Source of the DNA: Sipunculus nudus
Taxonomy: Eukaryota > Annelida > Sipuncula > Golfingiida > Sipunculidae
Direction of reading: 5' to 3'
Assembly: GCA_026874595.1 (NCBI GenBank)
Contig: JAPPUL010000069.1
Coordinates: 930,001-994,000 of the forward strand
Length of the DNA: 64,000 nt
Shown: positions 24,882 to 33,761 of the stretch, piece by piece
Numbering within the stretch: the stretch's first letter is position 1
Layout: each line of letters opens with the position of its first letter
Made by a program: the position numbers and the translations under genes
Notes under the pieces: generated by a model
The model's database searches: none
Seen by the model: only the letters and a program-made list of their open reading frames with translations
What the model was told of the DNA's origin: nothing

Positions 24882-27644
24882 ATGGCTGATGAGAATAAAG
24901 AAGGACTTGAAGGCGTTGAAAACCTTAACGAGGGTGAGAAAGAGAAGATATTAAAGTTCATGGATAAGGAGCAAGGAGGGTTTCGGAAGCTAAGGAAAAG
25001 CTGGTATATAGTAGCTGGGATATTCTCTTACATACTGGTACTCTCTTATTTATATGGAGCAGGCATACAACCATTCAGCGATCAGTATCACCGTGGGATA
25101 TATGTATTAATAACTTTTGTTTTAGTATTTTTGTTATTTCCGTTCTCGCGAATAGAAGACTATAAAAAGAGCTATACAACCTCCCTTATAATGAACGTGG
25201 TGTATTTGCTATTAATGTTTTTATGGATATTAAATGCGTTTGGGGTTTCTGGGGTAGAAGAAAGCTCTGATCTTGGATATGTAGTGTACTACGGGGTTGG
25301 GGTAATATTGTTTGCGTATGGGGGATATGTAATACGCGGTTTAAGCACACTAGCGCATAAAGGTAAAGATGTTAGAGGCAGGCGTTTAGTAAATTATGTT
25401 TTTTTGGGGCTAGTGTTTCTTCTTAGTATATATTGGCTTGTAAACTTCGTAATATTTTTGGGCAGTGCAGAGCTTGTAAATGCAAAAACGGCTTCAGAAG
25501 AGATAAAGATAATAGGCTATAGTTTTAGTTTGGGAGGGGCCCGAGTTTTTATAGGCTGGGTTTTGACGCTATTTGGGATATGCGTACTTTTGTATTTGTA
25601 TTTGAAGCCATTTTTGAAGAGATTGGGAATAGATGAGGCAGGAGACAGGCCGGTATTGTCGGACATGGTATTTTTGCTTGGAGCGTTATGTAGTATAGGG
25701 TACTGGATGTTTGTGTATGTTGAGTTGACCTCTCGAATTGGTCTTGAGAGTGATTTTGATTTTCTAATAAGCGTAATAGGTATAATGGTATCGCTTGAGG
25801 TAACGAGGCGGGTATTGGGGTGGTCGCTAACGATATTTGGGGTAGTATTTCTAGCCTATTCGTATTTTGGAGCCTATAGTTTCGTACCCGAGTTATTACA
25901 ACACGGAGGTAATTCATTAAAGGAAGTATTTGTATCAGTATTCATAAATAAGCACGGCACATTTGGTATAATGGCATATGTGCTTGCAACTTATGTAATA
26001 CTGTTTATATTCTTTGGCGCATTTTTAAGTAAATCAGGTTCAACAAATTTCTTTGTAGAGTTTGCGCTATCAGCGGCAGGAAAGAGGGTAGGGGGACCAG
26101 CAAAGGTTTCGGTAATAGCATCAGCGTTGTTTGGGTCTATATCGGGCAGTGCAATAGCTAACACGGTGTCAACAGGAATATTTACAATACCGTTAATGAA
26201 GCGGGCAGGGTTCAGGCCGCACGTTGCAGGAGCCATAGAGCCATCAGCGTCGATAGCGGGAATGTTCTTGCCACCTATAATGGGGGCAGGAGGCTTTATA
26301 ATGGCGGAGATGACGGAGACAGCATATTCGACTATTATGCTAGTAGCGATATTCCCAGCTTTGATGTATATACTTGGTGTTTTTGCGATGATACATTTTG
26401 AGGCAAAGAAATATCACCTTACGGGGATGGAAGATAGGATTGAGAGTATGAAAGAGCTTTTAAAGCGAGATGGATATTTGGCCTTACCTCTTATTGTTAT
26501 AACCTGGCTTATGATAAAAGCCTTTTCACCTGGGTATGCAGCTTTTTATGGTGTTATAACATGTATTTTAGTATCTGTAGTAAATAAGAGTATAGATAAG
26601 AGCAAACGAGTTATGTTGTGGACTCTGGTTCCCATTACATTCAAAATAGCACTTGATATACTCCTTTTTATAATAATAGAAATCACAGGGAATGCGGGTC
26701 TTATAAAAGATATATATACATTAGATCCTGTATATCTTTTTCTTTTTAGTATAGGACTCTTTTTGGTTTTAGGTTTTAGTATTTCGGGAGTGCGAGACTG
26801 GTTTTTAAATTTACTTAAAGAAATTTATTATGAGAGTGGGGATGCTATTTTACAGGGCGCAAGACAGACCTTGGTAATAGGAGCTACTATAGGGGTTATT
26901 GGTATTATAGTTGGGGTTATATACCAAACTGGGATTGGGCTTAAGTTTTCTCAGATTATATTAAAAAGCTCATCAAGTCTTGCAGATGCGTTTGCCTATC
27001 CGATAGCAAACATGTTTGGTTTGGAAATAGAAAGTATTTTACAAGTTTCTAAGATATTATTTACAGTTATATTAATAGCGTTTGCGTCGCTAATACTTGG
27101 GATGGGAGTTCCGGTAACAGCAGCTTATGTTATTACAGTGTCGCTTGTGGCTGTTGCATTGCAAGAACTTGGGGTTGCTTTGATTGCTGCTCATATGATA
27201 GTTTATTGGTTTAGTCAAGATTCAAATATAACGCCGCCTGTTTGTATTGCTGCATATGCAGGTGCGGCAATTGCAGGTTCAAACCCTTGGCAAACGGGCT
27301 GGACATCTTTTAAATTTGCTAAGATGCTTTATGTTATGCCAATTCTGTTTGCATTTGTGCCGGAGGTTTTACTTACTTCGCCTGAGGGTGTTTATTTTGA
27401 TGTTTCTTTATGGCGTGTTTTTGTTGTTTTCTCATCCACCATATTAGGGACAATAGCGTTTGCAGCCCTAACCCAAGGCTTTCTTGCAAGAAAAACTAAA
27501 CTCTGGGAGTTTATTCTGCTTATACCTATTACTATTTTAGTTTATTGGCCTGAGATATTTTCTACTCTAATTGGCGCTGCTCTTTTTGTGGGTATTTACT
27601 TTATACAGACTAAAAGACCTATTGACCCAATTCCGACTACGTAA
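24882..27644 (+). CDS. TRAP transporter permease, fused small and large subunits
   Basis: A 920-residue inner-membrane protein with about 20 hydrophobic segments. The first third corresponds to the DctQ-like small subunit and the rest to the DctM-like large subunit. Family phrases include GGPAKVSVIASALFGSISGSAIANTVSTG, PHVAGAIEPSASIAGMFLPPIMGAGGFIMAE, and near the end GMGVPVTAAYVITVS and SNITPPVCIAAYAGAAIAG. Such fused permeases pair with TAXI binding proteins, which fits the gene just upstream. Around base 26430 (residue 516) the codon style changes from A-ending, purine-rich codons to T-ending ones, while the protein family stays the same. It ends 22 bp from the convergent cobU. Confidence 0.93.
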   Translation: MADENKEGLEGVENLNEGEKEKILKFMDKEQGGFRKLRKSWYIVAGIFSYILVLSYLYGAGIQPFSDQYHRGIYVLITFVLVFLLFPFSRIEDYKKSYTTSLIMNVVYLLLMFLWILNAFGVSGVEESSDLGYVVYYGVGVILFAYGGYVIRGLSTLAHKGKDVRGRRLVNYVFLGLVFLLSIYWLVNFVIFLGSAELVNAKTASEEIKIIGYSFSLGGARVFIGWVLTLFGICVLLYLYLKPFLKRLGIDEAGDRPVLSDMVFLLGALCSIGYWMFVYVELTSRIGLESDFDFLISVIGIMVSLEVTRRVLGWSLTIFGVVFLAYSYFGAYSFVPELLQHGGNSLKEVFVSVFINKHGTFGIMAYVLATYVILFIFFGAFLSKSGSTNFFVEFALSAAGKRVGGPAKVSVIASALFGSISGSAIANTVSTGIFTIPLMKRAGFRPHVAGAIEPSASIAGMFLPPIMGAGGFIMAEMTETAYSTIMLVAIFPALMYILGVFAMIHFEAKKYHLTGMEDRIESMKELLKRDGYLALPLIVITWLMIKAFSPGYAAFYGVITCILVSVVNKSIDKSKRVMLWTLVPITFKIALDILLFIIIEITGNAGLIKDIYTLDPVYLFLFSIGLFLVLGFSISGVRDWFLNLLKEIYYESGDAILQGARQTLVIGATIGVIGIIVGVIYQTGIGLKFSQIILKSSSSLADAFAYPIANMFGLEIESILQVSKILFTVILIAFASLILGMGVPVTAAYVITVSLVAVALQELGVALIAAHMIVYWFSQDSNITPPVCIAAYAGAAIAGSNPWQTGWTSFKFAKMLYVMPILFAFVPEVLLTSPEGVYFDVSLWRVFVVFSSTILGTIAFAALTQGFLARKTKLWEFILLIPITILVYWPEIFSTLIGAALFVGIYFIQTKRPIDPIPTT

Positions 27645-27666
27645 GTGCTTGTATTAGTATAATATT

Positions 27667-28188
27667 CTAGTTTGGCTTTAGTCTTAATGCTTGTCCTGCA
27701 AAACAAAGATAGACTTCTTGGCAATATTTACCAAATAGAAGATCTATCTCCCCAGATAAATCTATAAATTCACGGGCAAGCTTATTTGGTGGCATTATAC
27801 CATGACCGACTGACTCCTTTACAAATACAAGTGTTTTGTCTGTCTTTAATATCCTTTCCATAATATCTAATATTAGCCTTCCATCCTTTTTCTCGTATAG
27901 CATGTTGTTTAGCCACATATTTACTGACTCTATTAATATTGGATTTTCATTATCTGTCTCCTTTATTACTTTCTCTATTTTTAAAGGCTCTTCTTTTGTT
28001 AGGAATTTATCTTTACGGCGCTTTTTATGCAGCTTTATCCTAGTCTCCATCTCAGAGTCTATTATTTTTGCTGTTGCAAGGTATAGCGGTTTTACGGTTC
28101 TTTTGCAAAGGCTTAGTATCTTTTTCTCTGCTAAGGACGATTTGCCACTCCGCACGCCTCCTATGTAGCCTATCTTTATATTATACAT
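27667..28188 (-). CDS. cobU: adenosylcobinamide kinase / adenosylcobinamide-phosphate guanylyltransferase
   Basis: Phosphorylates adenosylcobinamide and then links it to GMP, in the last part of cobalamin assembly. The 173-residue length is normal. The P-loop GGVRSGKS (10-17) opens the protein, and VFVKESVGHGIMPPNKLAREFIDLSGEIDLLFG near the end is the usual CobU stretch. The start overlaps the end of cbiB by 13 bp. Last gene of the cobalamin operon. Confidence 0.94.
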   Translation of the reverse strand: MYNIKIGYIGGVRSGKSSLAEKKILSLCKRTVKPLYLATAKIIDSEMETRIKLHKKRRKDKFLTKEEPLKIEKVIKETDNENPILIESVNMWLNNMLYEKKDGRLILDIMERILKTDKTLVFVKESVGHGIMPPNKLAREFIDLSGEIDLLFGKYCQEVYLCFAGQALRLKPN

Positions 28189-29102
28189 AGTATTAGTATT
28201 CCAAGTAGCAATATGTCAAGCCGCCTACCTAAAGATAGCGCCCGCTCTACATCGCTTTTTTGTAATTTACAACGTCCGCCTACCCCAAGTAAGCCCTTCT
28301 CTTTAAATTTATCATTATAATAGCCCCCTCCCCCAAGCTCAACGCCTACATATAATGCCATCGCACTCATAGGAAAACCTGCATTCGGACTCTCTTGCTC
28401 TTTTCCCTCCTTTATAACCTGTTTTAAAAGACTTAGCTTAAACCCTTTCATCAAAAGTATTTTCATCAAAAGTATTAAAAGAGCTGTTAGCCTTGAGGGT
28501 ATGTAGTTTAGTAAGTCATCTAGCTTGGCTGATAGTTTCCCAAATCTAATGTTTTTAATATCCTTATAACCTACCATAGAATCTAATGTTGATATCGCTT
28601 TGTATATGAATAATCCGTAAAGCCCGCCTACAAGCAAATAGAAAAGTGGGGCTATTAGTCCGTCACTTAGATTCTCGCTATACGTTTCTATGCTGCATTT
28701 ATATATTTCATTATCATCCATTCCGGTTGTATCACGCGTTATTAGCATGCTAAGTCGTGCCCGCCTCTCCTCTTGACTTGCAGCTTCCAAAACCCCTAAA
28801 ACACTATCTTTTAACATCGCACTTGAAAGACCCATAGAACCAATAAGTCCACTTAGCCCCACATATAAGGGATGTGGCAGAAGGCTTAGTAAAAGATTTA
28901 TTAAATATATTAGTATTATTACTTGCAAAATTAAACTAAATGTTAAAAGGCCGCCCGAAAGCACGCTGTCTTTATAATAGCGCTTTTTATAGAAGTTTAT
29001 ATAGTCTCCCATTAAAATTATCGGGTGCTTTAGTCTTTTCGGTTCTGAGAATAGTAGATCTGTTATATAGGCAAGTAGCCCAAGTGAAACATTTATTTCC
29101 AA
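28176..29102 (-). CDS. cbiB: adenosylcobinamide-phosphate synthase
   Basis: Joins aminopropanol (or its phosphate) to adenosylcobyric acid; a polytopic membrane protein. The 308 residues include the family stretch SEPKRLKHPIILMGDYI near the N-terminus, SLRD-like RDTTGMDDNEIYKCSIETYSENLSDGLIAPLFY, and EQESPNAGFPMSAMALYVGVELGGGGYYN towards the end. A small in-frame duplication gives ILLMKILLMK at about residues 208-217 (DNA near 28449-28480). Overlaps cobC by 10 bp and cobU by 13 bp. Confidence 0.93.
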   Translation of the reverse strand: MEINVSLGLLAYITDLLFSEPKRLKHPIILMGDYINFYKKRYYKDSVLSGGLLTFSLILQVIILIYLINLLLSLLPHPLYVGLSGLIGSMGLSSAMLKDSVLGVLEAASQEERRARLSMLITRDTTGMDDNEIYKCSIETYSENLSDGLIAPLFYLLVGGLYGLFIYKAISTLDSMVGYKDIKNIRFGKLSAKLDDLLNYIPSRLTALLILLMKILLMKGFKLSLLKQVIKEGKEQESPNAGFPMSAMALYVGVELGGGGYYNDKFKEKGLLGVGGRCKLQKSDVERALSLGRRLDILLLGILILCII

Positions 29103-29701
29103 TTTATGTACTCTATCATAAATCCATTTGCCCTTTTATTTAGCTTCGTTACACTTTTATTTGATATTTCTAATCTTAATGAGTTTTTAACGCTTAAACC
29201 CAGTATCTTTCCAAGTATTGCAAGTATTATTCCTTTGTGCGTTATTATTACTTTGTCTTTTATTTTGTCTTTACTAATACCATCTCCTTCATAAGTCTCT
29301 TTTATAAGCTCTTGCATAAACTCATCTGATCGCATAGTTAATTCTTTGTAAGACTCCCCGTTTGGACACTTTGTGTTTAATATATCCTTTTCCCATTCCA
29401 TGAATTCTTCTTTGTCTATATAAGCCCAATTCTGCATCTCCCAGTCCCCAAAATTAAGCTCCATAAGCCTCTCATCTACTTTATAAGATAAATCTTTAAC
29501 ATGCTCTTTTAAATACTTTGCTACCAACAAACACCGACTTAGCGGACTTGTATACACTTCCTTTTCTCTATCTATTTTTAACTTGTCTAAAAGCTCTTGG
29601 CAATCTTTTTTAAAGCCTCTATGTGGCTTTAGGTCCGTTTGCCCGTAGCATATATTTCCTTTAAGCTCTACCTTTGGATGTCTTATTAAATATATATTCA
29701 T
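29093..29701 (-). CDS. cobC: alpha-ribazole phosphatase-like histidine phosphatase
   Basis: A 202-residue histidine phosphatase. The catalytic His lies in LIRHPKV at the start (RHG-type motif, here RHP), followed by NICYGQTDL, the usual CobC marker, and the second active-site His in VIITHKGIILAILGK. CobC removes the 5'-phosphate from alpha-ribazole phosphate or adenosylcobalamin phosphate. Its place between cobS and cbiB supports the role, since some members of the family have other substrates. Confidence 0.88.
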   Translation of the reverse strand: MNIYLIRHPKVELKGNICYGQTDLKPHRGFKKDCQELLDKLKIDREKEVYTSPLSRCLLVAKYLKEHVKDLSYKVDERLMELNFGDWEMQNWAYIDKEEFMEWEKDILNTKCPNGESYKELTMRSDEFMQELIKETYEGDGISKDKIKDKVIITHKGIILAILGKILGLSVKNSLRLEISNKSVTKLNKRANGFMIEYINWK

Positions 29702-29704
29702 GTT

Positions 29705-30532
29705 TTATGATACTATAAGAAGACTTAAATATAAAAGGCTCTTGGAAAATGCAATCGTTGCCCCTAGTGTGTCCCCTGTATACCCTCCTATACGCCTTTT
29801 TACAAAAGTGCCAAATGCATACCATAATATGATTTGCAAAAACACGATAAATAGTCCTGAGCATTTGTATAAGATAATTATTGTAATAATTAAGATTGTT
29901 GCTTGGACAAGAGTTTGCCTTTTGGACACTTCAAATATAGCGCCTTTTCCTCCTCTGCCTTTTCCTCCTCTGCCTTTTCCTCCTCTGCCTTTTTCCCCTT
30001 GCCCATTCCTTGCATAATCTTGACTGCTTATGTAAGATATTGCCAAAACCATGCTTGTTGTGCTCCCAAGCAATATTGCTCCTATCAGATGTCCTGTCTG
30101 GCTTAGTAGGCTAAGGCTTACATAATCTATTAATATGTTAAGTGTTATGCCAAGTGTCCCGTAAGTCCCAAGATTATGGTCTTGCATTATCTTTAGGATA
30201 TCTTCCTTATTGCCACCGTTGCCAAAACCATCACAAAAATCACCAAGCCCATCTTGATGTAATGCCCCAGTTAATATTATCGGGAATACTATGCCTCCAA
30301 GCAATATAGACAGATCTACAGGGAGTATCAGCTTTAGCAAACTTATTACGAGTAGGGTCAAAACTCCAAGTAGAAGACTTACCAACGGAAAGTATTTTGC
30401 AACTCCTTTATAATCCTCGTTTGTCCCCCCCTCGTTTGTTCCCCCCTCGTTTGCCCCTTTATCTATTCCTAGTGGAACTATTGTCAAGAACCTAAGCGCT
30501 TTTATAAGACTTTCTGTTTCTTTTGATAGCAT
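29705..30532 (-). CDS. cobS: cobalamin synthase (adenosylcobinamide-GDP ribazoletransferase)
   Basis: Joins adenosylcobinamide-GDP to alpha-ribazole in the membrane. The protein starts IKALRFLTIVPLG, and has YFPLVSLLLGVL and the acidic ALHQDGLGDFCDGFGNGGNKEDILKIMQDHNLGTYG motif that binds metal. Two low-complexity insertions are unusual: NEGGT units at about residues 27-38 and KGRGG units at about 175-195 (DNA near 29943-29998, 15-bp repeats). Both fall in loops between membrane segments. Length 275 is a little above the usual 250. Confidence 0.92.
   Translation of the reverse strand: MLSKETESLIKALRFLTIVPLGIDKGANEGGTNEGGTNEDYKGVAKYFPLVSLLLGVLTLLVISLLKLILPVDLSILLGGIVFPIILTGALHQDGLGDFCDGFGNGGNKEDILKIMQDHNLGTYGTLGITLNILIDYVSLSLLSQTGHLIGAILLGSTTSMVLAISYISSQDYARNGQGEKGRGGKGRGGKGRGGKGAIFEVSKRQTLVQATILIITIIILYKCSGLFIVFLQIILWYAFGTFVKRRIGGYTGDTLGATIAFSKSLLYLSLLIVS
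29941..30000 (-). repeat. 15-bp tandem repeat inside cobS
   Basis: CCTTTTCCTCCTCTG-type units repeat about four times and encode a Lys-Gly-Arg-Gly-Gly loop in CobS. Units are multiples of three, so copy number changes would not break the frame. Confidence 0.85.
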
Positions 30533-30539
30533 GTGTAAT

Positions 30540-30989
30540 CTATTTGGCGATCTTACTTAGTGCGTTTTGTACGTCTTCAGCGATAAATTCCTTTGCATAT
30601 TTTCTGCTATGGGGTATTGTACAGCTTGAACAGTCTAATATATAGACATCTTTATCCTTTGAATGATTAGTATGCTTTGCTTTCTTAGACTTTAGTGAAC
30701 ATCTTCCTATATACGTTTTGTCGCTCTTTTTGGTTACCTCCACCTCGTAATATCTACAATCACAGCCAAAACAGTTTAGAGTCCTTGTGTTATGGCATTT
30801 TGTATGCCTTTTGTATAAGGGACAAAAATCAAGTTCTGCTACTTCCATATTATCAAAGTCAAAATAAGCATATATCTCTTCTTCTGTTTTTCCCGACAAT
30901 AGTAACTTGTTTAGCAAGCTAAGACGCTTTTCCTTAAAACCATCTCGCCAGCTTGATATGGACTTAAGTATTTTGTCTACATCTATCAT
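30540..30989 (-). CDS. cysteine-rich small-domain protein of the cobalamin operon
   Basis: A 149-residue cytoplasmic protein. After a helical N-terminal 50 residues comes a Cys-rich domain with Cys56, 65, 73, 76, 78, 97, 120 and 123 (DFCPLYKRHTKC, LNCFGCDCRYY, ILDCSSCTIPHSRKYAKE). The pattern fits the Pfam cysteine-rich small domain (PF04071), which I recall from cobalamin gene clusters of archaea and anaerobic bacteria; its role is not established. It could bind zinc or an Fe-S cluster. It is 7 bp from cobS and 5 bp from cbiH, firmly inside the operon. Confidence 0.8.
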   Translation of the reverse strand: MIDVDKILKSISSWRDGFKEKRLSLLNKLLLSGKTEEEIYAYFDFDNMEVAELDFCPLYKRHTKCHNTRTLNCFGCDCRYYEVEVTKKSDKTYIGRCSLKSKKAKHTNHSKDKDVYILDCSSCTIPHSRKYAKEFIAEDVQNALSKIAK

Positions 30990-30994
30990 ATTTA

Positions 30995-31771
30995 TTATTG
31001 TCTGCTTCCGTCTAGATTGTACTTGTTTAGATAGCCGCGGGGAGTTAGAACTCTTTTGTTCTTTGTGAATCTAGTTGATTCGTTGCCTATTATAAGCAAC
31101 GTTGACATGTGTACACTCGGATTCTCAATTCCATCTTCTATAAGCTCCTCTGTTGTCTTTATTTCTATCTGTTCGCTTTGCCGTGATACGTTCTGGGCTA
31201 CTATTACAGGATGGGATTTATAAGCAGATAAATATTCTAATAAACTCTCATAAGGTGCAAGGCGTTTTCTTGATTTTGGGTTCATGATTATTACTATAAA
31301 ACCACTTTCAAGTGCACTCTTAAGGCGTTTTTCTATCTGCTCAAGCGGCGTTAGCCTATCAGATAAACTTATTACTGCAAAATCCTGGCTTATTGGTGCA
31401 CCCGCTTTACATGCCGCCTCAAGTAAAGATGGAACCCCTGATATAGTTTCAATCTCTAATTCATCCCATATCCCACGCTCATCTATTAGCTCAACCACAA
31501 GAGAGGCAAGCCCAAAGACATTTATATCGCCATTGGAAATGAGTGCAACCTTCTTATCCTCTAAGGCAAAGTCTATAGCTTTATGGCACCTGCTAATCTC
31601 TTCCGTCATCGAACTGTGATGAGTCTCCTTCCCTTCTATTACAGCTCCTAAATCATCAAGATACTTCTCATACCCGACAATTATGTCAACCTCATCAAGT
31701 ATCTCTTTTGCTTTTAATGTTAGAAGTGAAGGGTCTCCAGGACCCGTTGATACTATGTATAGTGTTTTCAT
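30995..31771 (-). CDS. cbiH: cobalt-precorrin-3 C17-methyltransferase
   Basis: SAM-dependent enzyme that methylates C17 and contracts the ring. The 258-residue protein has the tetrapyrrole methylase opening LYIVSTGPGDPSLLTLKA, then VALISNGDINVFGLASLVVEL, and ISGVPSLLEAACKAGAPISQDFAVISLSDRLTPLEQIEKRL, which marks the CbiH/CobJ branch. It is the short single-domain form, without the ferredoxin-like extension seen in CbiH60. Followed by the Cys-rich gene after 5 bp; an 84-bp gap to cbiG upstream is the largest within the operon. Confidence 0.93.
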   Translation of the reverse strand: MKTLYIVSTGPGDPSLLTLKAKEILDEVDIIVGYEKYLDDLGAVIEGKETHHSSMTEEISRCHKAIDFALEDKKVALISNGDINVFGLASLVVELIDERGIWDELEIETISGVPSLLEAACKAGAPISQDFAVISLSDRLTPLEQIEKRLKSALESGFIVIIMNPKSRKRLAPYESLLEYLSAYKSHPVIVAQNVSRQSEQIEIKTTEELIEDGIENPSVHMSTLLIIGNESTRFTKNKRVLTPRGYLNKYNLDGSRQ

Positions 31772-31855
31772 TGTATTTTCATCTCGCTTTTATTTTATAA
31801 AGTATTTGTCTTATAAAGATATTATAAAACCGAATTAAAAGAATATTCTATAAAA
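31772..31855 (-). other. 84-bp gap between cbiG and cbiH
   Basis: The largest gap inside the cobalamin operon. AT-rich with several TATAAA-like hexamers, no clear hairpin; an internal promoter is possible but not supported by a -35 box. Confidence 0.3.
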
Positions 31856-33022
31856 CTAAAAAGCAGCAGCAAGCGTTATCGCTCCAAAGTAACTGCTCTT
31901 TCGTATGAAACATGTTTTATACTTAGAACTTAATATAGCCGCAGGTTCACAAACTCCTTTTATACCAAAGAAGTGGCTTGCACGAGACTTTGTAAAATCT
32001 TCTTTTAGGCTATTTATCTGTTCTTTCGTATAAAAATATATATCTTTTTTTGTCTTTGTTGATAATTCCAAAAGACCATGTTCATCGCTTTTAGCCGTAA
32101 AGGAGCCATAGGCACAGACATCTTGTAAGCTAATATTATTCTCTTTAAAGAATTGCTCTAATGCTTTATTTATAAGCTCAAAGCTAGTTCCTCTGTTTAT
32201 TCCTATTCCTATAGTAACAAAAGGTACTTTGAGATATAAATCGATATGGCTTAAAGGCAATTTCGGTTTCGTTGGGCTTATCCATACTCTTGGAATATCT
32301 ACTTCATATCCTTTATACTCATAATCTTTAATACTCATAATGTCAATAAACTTTATTAAATGCTTGTCCCTAAAGCTTTCATACATCTTATTAGCTTTTA
32401 TAATATCATGTATTGTAGTGTAAGTTATAACATGTATTTCTTCTTTGTTCAAAAGAGCGTTTGAGACCTTCTTTAAGGCTTTGATATTCTCTATTTCAAA
32501 GTTATTCTCTTTAGCAAACATATCAAATGCCGGTGTTTTGGTTTGATCTGTTGCTGTTGTTAGGAAAACTTCGGGTCTTGGCTTTATCTTTTCTTGTAGG
32601 AAAAGTGCATATTCATTACCACCGCCTATGTGGCCTGACAAAAGCGGTATTATATATCTTAAATCAAAGCTTATTATTAGTATCCCAGGATCGCTTGTCT
32701 TGCTTTTTAATAAAGTGCTTATCTTTCTTACCACTATCCCAGTTGCAAGAAAACATATTATTATATCATACCCGCTCCAAAGCCATTTTAAAAGCTCATC
32801 TATATCGCTATAAGTTTCTATTCCTTTTCCCTTTTCCTTACTCAGCCCGCTCCCCTGTCCGCTCCCCTTATCTTTTTCGGATATTGGCCTTTTCTTGTAT
32901 AGGGTTATCTCATCAGCATTTTTATCTTTGAGTAAGATATCAAGTAAATTATGTCCACCTTCTTCTGAGAACTTGTTAATTGTTATTATTGCTATCTTTT
33001 GTATTTTGTGTGTTTTGCGCAT
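31856..33022 (-). CDS. cbiG: cobalt-precorrin-5A hydrolase
   Basis: Opens the lactone and releases the C2 fragment as acetaldehyde in the anaerobic route. The N-terminal domain (IAIITINKFSEEG) carries an inserted SEKDKGSGQGSGLSKEKGKG stretch at about 48-67 (DNA near 32820-32880). The middle has SGYDIIICFLATGIVVRKIS and LRYIIPLLSGHIGGGNEYALFL, the family signature, and the C-terminal domain starts at VTIGIGINRGTSFELI and has ELSTKTKKDIYFYTKEQINSL. Length 388 is normal. The start overlaps cbiF by 47 bp; the first strand begins only nine residues in and no other start codon is suitable, so I keep it. Confidence 0.92.
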   Translation of the reverse strand: MRKTHKIQKIAIITINKFSEEGGHNLLDILLKDKNADEITLYKKRPISEKDKGSGQGSGLSKEKGKGIETYSDIDELLKWLWSGYDIIICFLATGIVVRKISTLLKSKTSDPGILIISFDLRYIIPLLSGHIGGGNEYALFLQEKIKPRPEVFLTTATDQTKTPAFDMFAKENNFEIENIKALKKVSNALLNKEEIHVITYTTIHDIIKANKMYESFRDKHLIKFIDIMSIKDYEYKGYEVDIPRVWISPTKPKLPLSHIDLYLKVPFVTIGIGINRGTSFELINKALEQFFKENNISLQDVCAYGSFTAKSDEHGLLELSTKTKKDIYFYTKEQINSLKEDFTKSRASHFFGIKGVCEPAAILSSKYKTCFIRKSSYFGAITLAAAF

Positions 33023-33761
33023 TTATCTTCTCCTCATTGTATAAATGAGATGCTCCGCCCTCCTCCTGATTTAGATAATTGCCAAATAAGATTAGAGCAA
33101 GGCCTTTTATGTTTAATTCTTTAACCTTATTTTCTATTGTATCCAAAGTCCCTTTCAATACCCTCTGACCCTCTTCCCAAGTCGCTTTCTCAACAACCCA
33201 ACAAGGCGTTTTAGCACTGTATCCAAGCCTTAGTGCCTCGTCTTTTAGCTTGTTTAGAAGCTGTATGGATAAATAAAAGACTATTGATGAGTTTTTACAA
33301 CTTAATATCGTTGATAGCTTTTCTGGATTCTTTGTCTTTCCTTCTATCCTCGTTAGTATTAGTGTTTGCGAGGTGTGGGGCAGTGTGTATTCTATGTTTA
33401 GTAAAGACGCTGCTCCTGAGGCCGATGTTACTCCCGGTACCACCTCGTATCCTATATTCTTATTCTTTAAATGATTTATTTGTTTTGCTATAGTTGAATA
33501 TAGACTTGGGTCTCCTGTGTGAAGTCTTACTACTATTCCCTTTTTTACATTCTCTTCTAAAAACTCATAAATCTCCTCATAGCTCATCTTAAATGACGAT
33601 CTTATAATACACAAAGCCCCTGCCCATTTAAGTAACCCCTTAGGCACCAAGGAGCCGGTATATAATATTGCCTTTGCTTGCTCTATAAGCTCTTTGCCTT
33701 TCAATGTTAAAAGCTTTGGGTCTCCCGGACCCGCTCCTACGAAATATATTTTATTTGTCAT
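32976..33761 (-). CDS. cbiF: cobalt-precorrin-4 C11-methyltransferase
   Basis: SAM-dependent enzyme with the opening IYFVGAGPGDPKLLTLKGKELI, then AILYTGSLVPKGLLKWA, VRLHTGDPSLYSTIAKQI and YEVVPGVTSASGAASLLNIEYTLPHTSQTLILTR, the usual CbiF/CobM series. The last 20 or so residues (ending in a run of Asn after repeated QNT) form a low-complexity tail that overlaps the next gene by 47 bp, a sign that the stop codon has moved downstream. Confidence 0.94.
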   Translation of the reverse strand: MTNKIYFVGAGPGDPKLLTLKGKELIEQAKAILYTGSLVPKGLLKWAGALCIIRSSFKMSYEEIYEFLEENVKKGIVVRLHTGDPSLYSTIAKQINHLKNKNIGYEVVPGVTSASGAASLLNIEYTLPHTSQTLILTRIEGKTKNPEKLSTILSCKNSSIVFYLSIQLLNKLKDEALRLGYSAKTPCWVVEKATWEEGQRVLKGTLDTIENKVKELNIKGLALILFGNYLNQEEGGASHLYNEEKINAQNTQNTKDSNNNN

